A DNA stretch of 64,000 bases. It comes from Adiantum capillus-veneris (taxonomy: Eukaryota; Streptophyta; Polypodiopsida; Polypodiales; Pteridaceae). The stretch spans positions 4,089,045 through 4,153,044 of the forward strand of contig CM043959.1 in NCBI GenBank assembly GCA_014529385.2, given 5' to 3'. The notes beneath the pieces are model-generated. The model saw only the letters and a list, made by a program, of their open reading frames with translations. It did no database searches and had not been told where the DNA came from. Shown piece after piece: positions 31,351 to 41,610 of this stretch. The translations under genes and the position numbers were made by a program. Within the stretch, counting starts at the first letter, position 1; every line of letters starts with the position of its first letter.

Positions 31351-32664
31351 TGTAAAGTGCAGCGGAATGAATGTTGTATTTTCTCAAGATTAGTGATCTT
31401 TACTGCTCAAGGTTCCTTTTAGTTCTTAAGGAAAGAGAGAGCTTTCCGTCTTATAGAGAGTGTGGTGATCACGAACAAAGTGAGTGGATCTAGTGCGTGC
31501 AAGTGAATGAGACTAAGAGAAGGAGAGAGAAGAGATACAACACCGAGAGGTTGTAAAACCCTCCTCCGAAGGCCCCACTCTCGTCGGCGAGAGTGGTCTA
31601 CTTGATTGCACAAAAGAGTACAATGCGAATGCAAAGGACTGATGCTGTTAGACTATGCCGATGACGACGACGATGGGGATGTCGACGGCTTGGTGGCTGA
31701 AACTGGGACTGTTTTTGTCGCTGAAAATGGACTGTTTTTGTGGGCTTATGGCTGAATCTGAGTGCTGGGAAAAACGCTAGGTTTAGAGATCTCTGAGGCT
31801 GCGTTTTTGGGGGTAAACCTTGGCTGAGAAAACACTGATACAGCAGGGTTTTTATTGCTGAAATTTGACTGTTTTGCAAGGGCCAAATCACACTTACTGC
31901 CTGTGGATCTTCTGCTGCGACTTGAGGATGAAAAACGCTGCTGCTGTGGACAGTTTTCCCTGCGTTAGTGTTGCTGATTTGCTGCAGATTTGCCCTGCTT
32001 CCTAGCGTTAGTAAATGCAGGTTTACGGCTGCCAATGGAATAGCAAAATGCTGGATATGCTGAAAATGAAATCGCTGAGTCTGCTGCAGTTTGCTGGCGT
32101 TAGTGGTTTGGTGAAGGAAACGCTGAGTCTGCCTGTTGGTTGGCGATGGCTCCAAGAGGGGGAAGCGCTAGCACTGCCAGAGATGGAGGGCAACACCAAT
32201 GGGCTGAGGATGTGGGGGAAATGGCCTCACCAAGGTTGGAGAGGTTCTTGCTGAGAGGGAGGGAACACCTGCTGCTTGGAAGCCTATTGTGCTCTCTGCT
32301 CATCTGCCAATTAGTGCTAACTTGGGTTTGCATATAAATTAACTTACCCAATTTGCCCTACTGACTACCCAACAAAAGTCACTTAATAAATAAGTGAAAA
32401 ATGTCAAAAATAGGGAATAATGGGATAAAGTCATCTGAAAAATCCCCAAACTGACTCTGATGGAATCTGATGGAAATGCTTATGCTTATGCAAGGTGCAA
32501 CCAGAGGATATGCATCTACACTGAGTGACTGGGCATGCACGGTCTACGAATAGACTCACAAAAGTGCCAGATCACTTCTAATCTAACTTGACTGGACTTG
32601 ACGGAAACCTTGCTATGGTGTAGCTTGTCCACGGACACATAGGGTTGGGATGTGTCACGTGACA
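31351..32664 (-). repeat. D: 5' LTR, 1314 bp
   Basis: It runs TGTCACGTGACACATC...GCTGCACTTTACA on the minus strand. The U3 is shared with 27195-27443 and with the partial LTR at 1-708. A TATA-like TTTATATGC lies near 32331. The middle is rich in AACGCT-type words. Confidence 0.93.
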
Positions 32665-32721
32665 GGAGTCCATTGCCGAGGGGAAGTTTGTACTAGGAAG
32701 CCACGTCACCAATTTGTGACA
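32665..32721 (-). repeat. C: remnant of 5' LTR
   Basis: 57 bp (ggagtccattgccgagg ... aatttgtgaca) match the right end of the C 3' LTR (about 23969-24029). It is all that remains of the C 5' LTR after D insertion and deletion. Confidence 0.9.
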
Positions 32722-32726
32722 GTACC

Positions 32727-32887
32727 ACTATGTTCGGAAGCGGGTTTTGGCTAGAGATCTTCATTTGGAGTATGTGCCTACAGCAGACAATACAACACAC
32801 ATCTTCACGAAGGCTGTACCTCAGCCGACTTTGGCTTCGCACGTTCGACTCCTCTGTGTTGTCTCAGCATCCGGTGCTGAGAGGGGG
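32727..32887 (+). pseudogene. E: C-terminal end of copia RNase H
   Basis: It continues the RNase H interrupted at 23419. In frame it reads YVRKRVLARDLHLEYVPTAD, then THIFTKAVPQPTLASHVRLL, the standard end of copia Pol, and stops before the polypurine run GAGAGGGGG and the LTR. Confidence 0.9.
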
Positions 32888-33111
32888 TGTTAAGAGTTAC
32901 ACCACCGTTGCTACGCCATTTTGTACGGCTAGTGATTGTCTCAGGTTGGCCACCCATCGCACATCATGTAGATTGCATGGGCGGACACTTTAGCACGTGT
33001 CTGGTTGGTCATTTTCTGAGCCTTGCTGGGTGCACACAATTTTTAGCCATTTTTGGGCTTTTATGTTTTTTGCACCAGTTACACATTTTGCCCTACCTCA
33101 ACCTAAGATTC

Positions 33112-33120
33112 TATAAATAG
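33112..33120 (+). promoter_or_regulatory. TATA box of the E LTR
   Basis: TATAAATAG lies about 225 bp inside the LTR start and about 70 bp before a (CT)n tract, a typical LTR promoter position. Confidence 0.6.
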
Positions 33121-33183
33121 AATGCTTAGGGTCTTGTAGTCATTCAGATTGTGTATTGAGAGCATCATTTGCAGAGCACTGGT

Positions 33184-33187
<4 letters not shown>

Positions 33188-33252
<65 letters not shown>
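33188..33252 (+). repeat. (CT)n microsatellite in the E LTR
   Basis: About 32 CT units directly downstream of the TATA box. Confidence 0.95.
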
Positions 33253-33253
<1 letters not shown>

Positions 33254-33540
33254 GCGTTTTCGACGCGCGTGGCTCACATTCTCTCCGCTGCTCACTCTCA
33301 CAGGATTTCCCATACCTAACCCTAGCCAACCTACAAATCTGAGGGACCTAAACCCTAGAAGCAACAAAAGAAGAAGAAGTTCTCACCAACTTACATTTCC
33401 TCGTCGAGAGGCCCATTTTTAAAGAGTTCCCACCAACTTTTAAAGAGTTCCCACCAACTTATGGAACCCCGTCCCATGGGGCCCAGGTTCATAAAGTAAA
33501 GCCAGTACCCACACACACTAAAAGCTTACGTAAAAACTTA

Positions 33541-33955
33541 TGACCTGGCAACTGTACGGACGCCTGCATTTCACGCTGATGATGTGACAGGCTGTACGGA
33601 CTTCCGTGGATCGCTTTGGCAAGTGGTGACGTGGCAGATCATGCGGACATTCCCTTGGCGCTAGCTTTTGGGAGCTCACATGCTTTTAGACTGTATGCTT
33701 TTCATGTACTGCTTTTGCCTAGGGCTTTTAAATACGAAAGGTGGGCTCTCTTGCGGGAGCAAAAGCAGAGCAAAACCACCGACCTTGTACTGAGTTGAAG
33801 CAATATAAAGAAATACCAAAAGGGGTGCCAAGGTTTGGGTTCAATGCTCTCTTGGGGTGGAACTCCGCCACTCCGCGTCTCGTGTGTCGTGAAGTTGTTA
33901 TTAAAGTGCTTAAAAGTTTGTTCCGCCTGTTCTTTTTCGTTGCCCTCTTGTTACA
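33541..33955 (+). repeat. Solo LTR-like remnant related to the A/B/C LTRs
   Basis: In plus orientation it has the A-type U3 pieces (ctgtacggac, gacgtggcag), a TTTAAATACG TATA-like box near 33727, the motif TAAAGAAATACCAAAAGGGG at 33798-33817, GGAACTCCGCCACTCCGCG and an end in TGTTACA at 33955. No body is attached. Confidence 0.65.
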
Positions 33956-34049
33956 TCGATTATGTGAATATCCTCAATGTACACTCACAAGAGTTTTAGG
34001 ACCTCTTTCACAAGCAACTTGATCCTGGAGAATGTCACAAATTGATGAT

Positions 34050-34561
34050 GTGGCATGACCTGTCAAACCATAAGAGACGAGCTAGGTTCTGCATGAAGAC
34101 GCTCGAACTACTCTTTGGCGCTAGTTATGGAGAGCGTTGACTTTTGAGTTTTTGTGCATAAGGTTATTTATAGCAATTGACTTCTTTTTAGCACTTGTAA
34201 AAAATTAAAATAGTTGTGTAGTTGAAGTCACTTTTGGGGATTGCTTTTGGACCCATGCCTATAAAAGAGAGACCATGGGTGACATTGGGCCAATGGATTG
34301 TGACTTGTGAAGACTGAGAGGGAGAGAGTGGCCCTTCGAGTTTGTAAACATGGACTACGGCCTTAATGGAATTAAAAAAATAGCAGTGAGGTGCGCCTAT
34401 TTGAGGGGCCAATGCTTCTGGAAGAGGAATTCCACCACTCCGTGTCTCTTGTCTACTACGTAATGTCCTCCTCTCTCTATCAAGTTCGAGAGTTTACAGT
34501 TTCGGTTCACTTTGGTGTTGTTGCGGTGATTCTACCGCCTCGCCAATGGCTTGCCGGTTAC
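34050..34561 (+). repeat. Second LTR-like remnant with TATA box
   Basis: It contains CCTATAAAAGAGAGACC (TATA at 34259), gaggtgcgcctatttgaggggcc, GGAATTCCACCACTCCGTG, a gttgttgcggtgattctacc block like the A LTR end, and it closes with ggttaca at 34561. The start is uncertain. Confidence 0.5.
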
Positions 34562-34939
34562 AAAGAACTCATAAACAAACTACTTACACTATACCTCGTT
34601 ATGGCTGAGGTACCACAATTTGCTAATATTTTGTGTATTCTATGGATGACCGCAAAACAAGCAGTTGATATATCAACATGTCCTTCCTAGTTACGCACCA
34701 ATGACAACCTAGTGAAATCTTGGAAGTGTAAACAAGCTTGTCCCCTTCCAAGCACTTCTCGTGGGAACCAACATTGCCATAGAATGCGCATGAAGAAAAT
34801 GACCGAAAATTAAGATATTTATGTTCCTTGCTAGATATTTTGAAAGTGCAAGCCATAGACATTGGTAGTCATCCAAAAGCCAACGATACAATCACCTTAA
34901 TCATGTGTAAAACGCCTCGCTATCCACGTGCACCATGTG

Positions 34940-35335
34940 ACACAACCACTACTCAATAGACAGGTGTTGGCCTCCAATTGGAGGCTTTTGCGGTATTTCG
35001 AAGTTTGTAACTAGCACAATTGCACTCATATACCTCACCCACATGTGTGAGTGGTTTTACTTGCATACCAAAACCCGATCGGAGTCCCGACTATTCAATC
35101 ACCACCTTGTAGGGAAAAACCTATCTTTGTAGTTGATAAGAACTAATTCTGATAGCTGACACAATACAGCAAACACTGAAATCACAAAGCTTTGAAGATC
35201 AGAATCCAAATAAATCTCCAAAAAAGACACGTTCACCTACACACGAAGGGGCAAAGTTCCACTTTGTGAGAGACTAACCCCGAAGGTAGACACCCCTTGC
35301 CGTATTTCTTTCTTCATCAATGCTTCAAAATGGTT
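34940..35335 (-). repeat. Decayed LTR fragments, two pieces
   Basis: Near 34960-35000 and 35265-35320 the shared LTR core appears in minus orientation (gcggtatttcgaa; caccccttgccgtatttctttc preceded by aagttccactttgtgagag). The pieces are short and diverged. Confidence 0.4.
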
Positions 35336-36510
35336 ACACTCAACACATCGAGAGGTATCTAACTGCATTTATTTGTTACAAACCCCAAGCAATAAACAAA
35401 CACTTTAAAAATGAGCACTTTTGAAAAAAAGAGTGCTCTTGAAGAATCTTGAGCAAAGCCTTAACTACTTTGATGATGATTTCGCCAAGTAGGTAGAGCA
35501 ACCGGACACTAACATGCCTACAATTTTAGACCCTTGAAAGGAGGGAAGGGAGACACATACAAGGATGGTCAAGTGACAACTGTTTGCATGAAGATAAAGG
35601 GTACTACAAGACTAACAAGAAGCCAAAACCTTAAATCTACCAAACAAAACAAGACAAAAAGGGACTACAAAAGGAAACATAATAAAGATCCAAAAGCAAG
35701 AGGGTAACTAAGCTATTAAGAACCCTCAGAGGAGCACAAACTATACATCATAACACCTAAAAGAGCGACCGACGATTGTATGGGAGATAATGATCTATAC
35801 AAAAGAATTGTGGGACTCTTCCTGCTGATCAGAGTTTCCTTGTCTTCTTGAGCTAGCAAGGATAGAGACAAAATTGCTATATCTTGATTCCCTAGGCTTG
35901 AAAACTTGACTACGACAAGAGATAAATCCTCCTTCCTTTAACTAAAACATGCAATGAACAAGAAATAGACCACAATAGATAAAGGGCTTTAAATGTTTAC
36001 AGAACTGCACGCAAGCCATGTGTGCATGTATATATATGTCTATATCAATGTGTCTGTATAAGTAGAACGTAAATCATTATCGTTTATATATTTATCATAG
36101 AGACATTTACATATCAATAAATGAAAAGCTGGTTCAACTCTCCCCGCTAGTCTGTATGTGCAATTTCCAAGACAGTTGTATATTCTTCAGTTATTGATCC
36201 TACCATTCTCGTAGCTAGCTTGCCTTGTCCCACCAACATAAGTTACTAGGAAAATGAACCCTTGTCTATTCTTGAAGAAAATTAAGATATATATACTGAT
36301 GCATATGTGCTCATTTATGCGTGTGAGTGTGTGTGCCGTGCAGCACGTGTGCCTGCATGCGTTCGTGTGTGCATGCATGTGTGTGCGCGCGCGTGCACGC
36401 GTGCTCACCACGCTATGCAAGCTTGCTTTGTTAGCAAGCTCACTAGCATTAACAATGCACATGATTGCAAATTAGGATCGCAACAAAAATAGCGGTAGAG
36501 AGCTTAATAC
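35336..36510. other. Intergenic, no gene recognised
   Basis: AT-rich sequence with no convincing open frame. A purine-pyrimidine alternating GT/GC tract (about 36325-36400) is the only marked feature. If the candidate gene to the right is real, its later exons should lie here, but I cannot find them. Confidence 0.5.
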
Positions 36511-37782
36511 TTGTGCACCAGCAAACTCAAAGAGGGATCCACGTGCAACCGTAAACCCCAAGCTTGAAGAGGTAGTGCAAGTAACATCAATGCTGCCATC
36601 CACCTGAAGAACAAAACAGAAACCCAACCAATAAATGTAAACCTTGCTCACATGTAAATTAGTGCAAATCCACAGTATAAGACATATGAAATCGAAACAC
36701 CATACCCACAATCTTGCTATTTATGCACGAGAAATTGGTACATAGAAAGTAGCAACATGCAAACACTGCTAAAATCCCTTTGCGTCTCCTGCATGTATCC
36801 AAACCTCCACAAAACACATATACTTCATTGATCCCAGGAACGTGACCAAATCCACCTTTAGAACAAAGTGAAACCAGTCATCCAGCATAAGCCATGTAGG
36901 TATAGGTTTCAGCTTTGACCTCTTCTTTAGTAAAGGAGAAAGAAATTGTGTACATGGCCACAATAATTTAGAAATCATTTTTTCAAGGCATTCCTTGCGC
37001 TCAAAAGGTGATGAACTGTGCACTTTTTTTAAAAGCCTGTAGTCCTTTACCAACGCCCACTACGTATATTCAAAAAACTGACACTCTTACTTGCACATTG
37101 TGGATCAAGATTCAGTGTAAGACTCTTGAAAAATCGTCCCACAACTACACATCCTTTGAGCTCAAGATAAGGACGGTGTTATACAAACTCTCACTCCAAT
37201 CTTGGCCCAAGCCAATGCAAACAGCAAGTTGAAAGAGCAACAGTTACAAGCATGCTGCACCCACTGAGATCAATGAGACATCATTGAATTCATAGTATCT
37301 TACAGTGTTTTGATCACTTTCTCTAGATTCTTGTTTGGCTTTTTTAGGGATATCTTTTGGCTACACCAACAATGATCAAAGCAAGGCCATTGCAATATGC
37401 GACACTATGTATAGTAGCTATGTTTGTATTAAACGCAAATGAATCCAGTAAAAGACAAATTGGTGGAAACTAGTCATCCTCAAGGCGATGAACCCATCAC
37501 TTCATCATGGTACATTACCATACCTCCTTATTTTATCCGATCACAACTCAGGCCAAATCCCTGTGACAGAGAAAAGAAGACCCTCGGCTAGGCAGAGCAA
37601 AAGAGTACCTTGGGTAATTGGGGACCTTGAATTCTAGAATCATTTTGCAGAGGCAGGATTATAGCCTCAGTAAATGTTGGGTGCCCGGGACATGCATTGT
37701 GGCGTGAAGTGGGGAACGATGGTGAGCATTTTACTGCACGTTGCATGTAGCAGTAGGCCTTAGATCGTCCAGCCATTGCCAT
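36511..37782 (-). CDS. Candidate host gene, two 5' exons (possible macrodomain start)
   Basis: Exon 1 is 37782-37609 (58 codons, start MAMAGRSKAYCYMQRAVKCS). It ends in a donor reading CCCAAG|GTACTC. Exon 2 is 36603-36511 (31 codons) after an acceptor TTTTGTTCTTCAG|GTG, ending at GCACAA|GTATTAAG. Both junctions are in phase 0, so the two join without a stop. Exon 2 contains SSSLGFTVARGSLFEFAGAQ, which resembles the first strand of plant macrodomain (ADP-ribose binding) proteins. The expected next block with asparagine- and glycine-rich loops was not found, so the gene is either truncated or its next exon is beyond my reading. Exon 1 could be a targeting leader. Confidence 0.3.
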
Positions 37783-38101
37783 CTCTCTCTCTCTCTCTCG
37801 TCCTGACTCCTGAGTTCAAACTCGTCCGGACGCTAGCTTTTAGTGGGGTGGCTCTTTGTTCTATTTTCAAAAAATATGGGAAAGGGAGAATCTGATGAAG
37901 ATGCGGGTTTTGAAGGAAAGGCATAAAGAAGTCAGCGTGTAGGCTGCCAACAACTCGCAATGCAGGCCATGGGGGACGCGTGAAAGGCGGTCCCAATGGC
38001 GGGGGGCGGCTGGTGGAGTCTATAGCGATTGTGTGGTTTCCTGGTCGCCCACGTGGGCTCTCTCTTTCTCGATCTCTCTGTGTCTTTCTAAGTCCTTCCA
38101 G

Positions 38102-38179
<78 letters not shown>

Positions 38180-38347
38180 GATGGCGAGTGGAGTTGAGGA
38201 AGGGGCGGCACACTCGAGCGCATGGGAGAGCAGACACATCTTGGAGAAGGAAAGGGGGGGCGGGTAGAGAATATCACGTCATTGTTGGAGTCTAGTGCAG
38301 CCAGGGGTTGAGGGGGAGGGCGACGCGCAAGTGCACGTGGGGTCCTC

Positions 38348-38384
<37 letters not shown>

Positions 38385-38390
38385 GCATGC
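37783..38390 (-). promoter_or_regulatory. GC-rich upstream region with G-boxes and microsatellites
   Basis: It lies just upstream of the exon-1 ATG at 37782. It has (CT)n at 37781-37798 and 38104-38176, (GA)n at 38349-38382, a palindromic gcccacgtgggc (38047-38058) and a CACGTG at 38334-38339. Such CT/GA tracts and G-boxes are common in plant promoters and 5' leaders. The base composition differs from the AT-rich surroundings. Confidence 0.35.
38104..38176 (+). repeat. (CT)n microsatellite
   Basis: About 36 uninterrupted CT units. Confidence 0.95.
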
Positions 38391-38990
38391 AAGGAAAGGG
38401 AGGGGGGGGGATATTCTTGGGGTATCTTTTTAGAAAGTTGTTTTCTTTAGGTAAGCGTCGAAGGGTATCTTCGACGAGAGGGTCAAGCTGCCTAAATATA
38501 ACTTTGCCTTCCCCATATCCTTCTCACCGAAAAAAAAGGTGCAACGTTTCTTTTTTGCAAATGGTAGTGTGTATCCATTGTCTTATCACCTACCACTAAC
38601 AAAAGGGGTTTCCATCTTTTGGGTTGTCCATTTTCAAATAGCAGTGTGTAAAACACCCTTAGACCATGCATGCACATCATTCCTTTTCTTGTGCTAACCA
38701 ATTAAAAGGATGCAACCTTCAAGCCACCATTCACACCCCATTTCCTCCCACTCTCCTATCCATGTTGGCATGCTGAGTCACATGTGTGTTGTCACGTAGG
38801 TGTTCAAGGTTGTTCAACCCACCCACGGGTGGAACTCTCCAAACCTATGCAATCGTCAAGTGATAGTGCCTGTGAAGTCTAGTGATCATAGTAAAAAGTG
38901 CAGCATGTCCAGCAGAGTGTGAATATTTTCCTTAGACAAGCACGCCATCTCTACATTTCTAAGTGTATGAGCAAAGTAGAGCATGACCAT
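38391..38990. other. Intergenic, no gene recognised
   Basis: Short frames only. No domain, LTR or clear repeat was seen apart from a G-run at 38401-38410. Confidence 0.5.
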
Positions 38991-38999
38991 GTATTGAAA

Positions 39000-40682
39000 T
39001 AGGAGAAATTTGACACCATATTCTGAAATGTATGCAACATGAAAATTGTATGCATAAACAAGTCTTGGGCTAATGTATGTGGTAGCAATGTGGTTCCTAG
39101 TTCATCCCTCATGCAAGCTATGGCTCAAACAAAGAATGTTGAGAATGTGGATGTAGAGGAGTTGAAGGAACGAGAGCGACGTTCCAAAACCATTATTATT
39201 CATGGATTTTCTGAAGAGAAGTTAGAGACGCCTCTTTCTCTTGCAAGTTTTCATTGTTATCGAATATTTCTTCAAACACTACTTTGGTATGCTAGGGATT
39301 ATGGTTTACAGAGCTCATAGAGTGGGTAAGCAAGGAGCTCCTCGCTCAGGAGAATGGTCAATTGTATGCATCATGCCGGATGAGACCAAACTAAAGATTA
39401 TCCTTGATAATAGTTGGATCTATTTGAGGGATACAAAAATTTTTGTATGTGAAGATTGCACTATTAAGCAGCAAAATATGCGTCGCAAGGCATATGAGCA
39501 AAGGAATAAGACAAACAAAGAGATCTCTCGTGAAGAAAATGTTCTCAACGAGGAGGCAAGTCCCTCGAGCAAATAGGAATGTGTGAGATATGAGACCGAG
39601 TTACAATTGAAAGTATGCTTTTGGAACTGCAATGGATACCCATGGAATGTGGGGGTTGGCATTAATGAACTAACAAGAAAAGGCGATGGTGTACTTCTTG
39701 TTGAAACTTGGGAGCATGATACACAAAGGATTAACGGGTTGGAGGATTACAATATACATTCATTGATGTGGTCAAAGAATCTCAAGCAACGAAGAAGGGC
39801 AAGGAGGGGTAGCATGTGTGGTTAAGAAAGGATTGGAAGATTTTGTATCAATTGTGAAAGATGACAAGCAGAAATGTTTATGTATGGCTGAAAATTATGA
39901 CAGCTAAAAGAGCATTCAATTTTGTAGCCAATTGCTACATTCCTCATCATGATTCCCCCTTTTATGCTTGCATAGATAGAGATCAACCATTTTTTGAATT
40001 AGAGAAGGACATTGCTTATTTTAAAAGCGAAGGTGATGTTATTGTCTTTGGGGATATGAATACTCGCACAAAAACATTGCAACATGATACTCGACAATTT
40101 AATATGCCATACATTTCAAGGGAGATGGAGGAGGTTCACTTGTATGATCGTATTTCAATGGATGAGAAAGAGACGGAACACTATGGAAAGTTACTTTTAC
40201 ACATGTGTAATAGCACGGGTATGCTCATTGCAAATGGTGTATCTTTTTGGAGTGGAACCAATGGATTTACATATAGAAAACATAATAGGGATAGTGTGAT
40301 TGACTATATGCTACTCTCTAAATCCATCACGTATCGCATAAAGAGTTTTATGTTTGGCCAATGGACCCCAAAATCAGACAATCCAACCTTATAGATTGAC
40401 CTTGCATGTGGAGAAGCAACTAAGCATGATAATCTCAACCAAAGGGAAAGTTATCACTATGTATGGACTTCAAACGGGCACCCATGTATATTGAAATGGG
40501 TGAGCAAAAGTTATGGATGACAAAGCTTCGATATGACGCACCATTGGAAACTAAATGGGAAGCTTTCAAGAAAGTTATTTGTTCTTGTGTCGAAGAATGC
40601 TTTTCCATAAAGCCTCTCCATCGTATCACCAAAGATAAATCACTCAAAAGATGGTTTGATAAAGAATGTCAAGATTCTAGCC
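39000..40682 (+). pseudogene. LINE L, left half: ORF1 and endonuclease
   Basis: ORF1 pieces (39039-39576, two frames) include SWANVCGSNVVP, an RRM-like start RRSKTIIIHGFSEE and the basic end RRKAYEQRNKTNKEISREEN. ORF2 begins near 39583 with KVCFWNCNGYPWNVG (first endonuclease block) and LLVETWEHD. The frame 39861-40394 has IVFGDMNTRTKTLQ and DSVIDYMLLSK, the APE-type endonuclease core. The catalytic D-H block near 40375 reads SDNPTL (relative K has LDHRML), so the histidine is lost. At about 40680 the LINE stops inside WFDKECQDS where element H is inserted. Confidence 0.88.
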
Positions 40683-41227
40683 TGCTACAGTGTCACTTTC
40701 ACTTTCACAGGACAATTAGTTTATAGTTGGTCTTTGGTCTGGTCAACTCACACTGGACGATCTCATTGTGCAGAGACACGTGTCAGGGTGGTCTAGTGGA
40801 CATCGTGGCCAGGTCACCACCGCCACCCAGTGGGGATAGACTTAGATGATGTTCTTTATGAGCCGTTGGTGGCTCTTGATGATTGTACATATGAGTAGTC
40901 GTTTTGGGACAGTGGCATTATCTTGTACGTAGTCGTCTAGAGTGAGTCTTTACAAAGAGCATGTTTTCACCATCCCTGCACATATGAGCCTCGACACCCC
41001 CATTGTACCTGTGAGTCCTGGGCTGGAGCTGAGTGTGCTGCCACGCCAGAGTCTATATCAGTCTTTGAGGTAGTCGAGTCATATGTTATGGTCTGCTGTT
41101 GTGTCTTTGTGAGCTCTGTTGATGTCTGTGGTTTCCTTTTCTGTTCAGTTTGTTTGAGTGAGATTGTCACGCACATTGCACTGAGGACCACCCATTGTAG
41201 AGAGCATGACACATTATCCGCGCTACA
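40683..41227 (+). repeat. H: 5' LTR
   Basis: It starts TGCTACAGTGTCACTTTC. It aligns with 50814-51322 at high similarity up to cacgcacatt (41177). The final 50 bases (41178-41227, ending CGCTACA) exist in the right copy only in inverted form. Confidence 0.8.
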
Positions 41228-41610
41228 GGTGCTCTCATTTTGCCAATCACGGTGGGACCTCAAAGGAAGTCTCACTCTTGTGGAGATAAAATCGTGAAGC
41301 TAATCGGTTGTTAACGGGCTCCGCACACTTGCTTACATTGTGTAGATAGTCTGCAAGTCTGGTCCTCTCTCGCCCTGGTCCAAGTCCTAGTCCTCGTCCC
41401 CGGTCCTTGGTCTTTGGTCCTGGTCTAGTCCTCGCCCTGGTCCAAGTCCTAGTCCTCGTCCCTGGTCCTTGGTCTTTGGTCCTGGTCTAGTCCTCGCCCT
41501 GGTCTAGCCCTCCTCATCGTGCCAGCTAGGTGGTCTAGTCACTGGTCTTGGACCAGGTGGTCTAGTCACTATCCTCACTTGTTCTGTGTTAGACCTGTGT
41601 TGTTCACTGC
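41228..41610 (+). other. H: leader with 62-bp tandem repeat
   Basis: It lies between LTR and gag. At 41371-41432, 41433-41494 and a partial third copy to about 41509 a 62-bp unit rich in GTCCTGGTC / GTCCTAGTCCTC words is repeated. No clear tRNA primer-binding site is seen right of the LTR (sequence ggtgctctcatt). Confidence 0.7.

Larger units (their letters stand above)
27195..32664 (-). mobile_element. Chromovirus D, integrase-deleted, nested in C
   Basis: It has a full 5' LTR at the right (31351-32664), a primer site, gag-protease, RT, RNase H, chromodomain, a polypurine tract and the first 249 bp of the 3' LTR (27195-27443). The right edge is an exact LTR end sitting in C 5' LTR sequence. 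The left edge cuts the 3' LTR and abuts the C protease, so a deletion removed the D U5, its left target duplication, C gag and most of the C 5' LTR. The integrase is absent. Confidence 0.92.
23420..32726 (-). mobile_element. Chromovirus C nested in copia E
   Basis: The 3' LTR (23425-24029) lies at the left and a remnant of the 5' LTR (32665-32721) at the right. Both outer edges are flanked by GTACC (23420-23424 and 32722-32726), a target-site duplication. Joining the flanks restores the copia RNase H block. Inside, read right to left, C now lacks gag and primer site because element D inserted in its 5' LTR and a deletion followed. What remains is a protease end, deleted RT, RNase H, integrase and chromodomain. 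Confidence 0.93.
32888..33400 (+). repeat. E: copia 3' LTR
   Basis: It starts TGTTAAGAGTTACACC right after GAGAGGGGG (polypurine tract). It contains TATAAATAG at 33112-33120 and a (CT)n tract at 33188-33252. The right end is uncertain (about 33390-33420) because no second LTR of E is present. Confidence 0.75.

Noticed and set aside
36187-36475. Frames at the GT/GC tract, including a short IVNA-like word that recalls macrodomains
   Set aside because: The word lies out of any supported splice join and the rest is translation of alternating repeats. I treat it as chance.
36769-37053. 94-residue minus frame inside the intron of the candidate gene
   Set aside because: No recognised domain and no splice support.
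37760-38239. Open frame of 159 residues with Arg-Glu repeats (minus strand)
   Set aside because: It is made mainly of the (CT)n tract. Its reading overlaps the candidate promoter and has no domain.
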